DNA from: Sedimentisphaerales bacterium
GTDB taxonomy: Bacteria > Planctomycetota > Phycisphaerae > Sedimentisphaerales > SG8-4
NCBI GenBank assembly: GCA_016932895.1
Contig: JAFGCA010000291.1
Coordinates: forward strand, 1-5,633
Direction of reading: 5' to 3'
Length of the DNA stretch: 5,633 nt
Positions within the stretch are counted from its first letter, which is position 1, and each line of letters starts with the position of its first letter. The notes under the pieces are model-generated. The model saw only the letters and a program-made list of their open reading frames with translations. It was not told where the DNA came from and searched no databases. A program made the translations under genes and the position numbers. Shown piece after piece: positions 5,233 to 5,633 of the stretch.

Positions 5233-5633
5233 TCGTTCTTGCCTTCCTTCGTCGCGGATTTTTGTCCGGCGCTTTCTTTTTCACTCTCCCCTTGTGCCTT
5301 GCCAGGCCATCCTTTCCATCCGTTGCCGGGCTTCGCTCGCGGCGCCCGGCGCAACCCTCGTGCGCCCTCCATCTGCAAGAATCCCATCCGCCACGCCGCC
5401 GCCGCCGAAAACGCTGCCACGATCACAAAGACCAACACCGCCCAGCGAAAGCGGACCTGCCCCGCCAACACCCCCACAGCCGCATACGCCCCCGCCAGCA
5501 AGTACGACACGGCCACCGTCTGCCGCAGCGTCATCCCGCGATCCATCAGCTGGTCATACACGTGCCCCCGATCCGACACGAACAACGGCCGCCTGTTCAA
5601 CCACCGTCGCGCCAGCGCCACCGCCGTGTCCAG
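5229..5633 (-). CDS. WecA/TagO-like polyprenyl-phosphate GlcNAc-1-phosphate transferase, C-terminal part
   Basis: The last 134 residues of a membrane enzyme that moves a sugar-1-phosphate from a UDP-sugar to a polyprenyl phosphate, starting a surface polysaccharide. The frame is open to the window edge (first codons read LDTAVALARRW), so the true start lies beyond 5633. The sequence RRPLFVSDRGHVYDQLMDRG matches the C-terminal cytoplasmic loop of WecA/TagO relatives, where R-R-P-x-F-x-x-D-R-x-H is followed by a second and third His. Two membrane segments follow: TVAVSYLLAGAYAAVGVLAG and WAVLVFVIVAAFSAAAAW. The tail of about 45 residues is rich in Lys, Arg, Gly and Glu and probably cytoplasmic. 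The usual HxHH is H-V-Y-D here. The stop TGA overlaps the FAH start by four bases. Family placement is good; the sugar is unknown. Confidence 0.85.
   Translation of the reverse strand: MDTAVALARRWLNRRPLFVSDRGHVYDQLMDRGMTLRQTVAVSYLLAGAYAAVGVLAGQVRFRWAVLVFVIVAAFSAAAAWRMGFLQMEGARGLRRAPRAKPGNGWKGWPGKAQGESEKESAGQKSATKEGKNE

Overview
The window reads as a piece of a GC-rich bacterial chromosome, most likely a member of the Planctomycetota (Phycisphaerae-like) or a similar environmental lineage. This is an inference. It rests on a large exported GH42-like glycosidase beside a fumarylacetoacetate hydrolase (FAH) family enzyme, a WecA-like transferase with a short charged tail, and wide non-coding stretches with C-rich 'CTAACCCCTAAG' words. 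No rRNA, tRNA or marker gene is present to settle the taxonomy.

All recognisable intact genes are on the minus strand, so the operon reads from right to left. At the right edge (5229-5633) is the C-terminal part of a polyprenyl-phosphate GlcNAc-1-phosphate transferase of the WecA/TagO type. Its stop codon overlaps the start of a complete FAH-family gene (4429-5232) in an ATGA junction. About 50 bases further on is a secreted GH42/A4-like beta-galactosidase-type protein of about 745 residues (2140-4377). The last two genes plausibly belong to polysaccharide or sugar-acid catabolism. The link to the WecA-like gene may only be one of position.

Between 649 and 2139 lie about 1.5 kb without a convincing gene. 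This stretch is a graveyard of decayed and repetitive DNA. From left to right it holds a dyad upstream of tcmP, a 20-base repeat pair, a C-rich 55-base duplication with a G-quadruplex motif on the minus strand, an internally deleted IS630-type transposase relic, ten tandem 16-base repeats, and a 90-base MITE-like inverted-repeat element. The 16-base array runs directly into a relic of the 3' end of a second FAH gene. Its unit matches the last codons of the intact FAH gene in this window at 14 of 16 positions, so the array looks like an expansion of a coding-gene end.

At the left edge (76-648) is an AT-rich gene for the N-terminal half of a three-Cys-motif partner protein (TcmP). Its composition differs from the operon, which suggests horizontal acquisition, and it stops early, just before the family's usual continuation. 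Its expected partner gene is not in the window.
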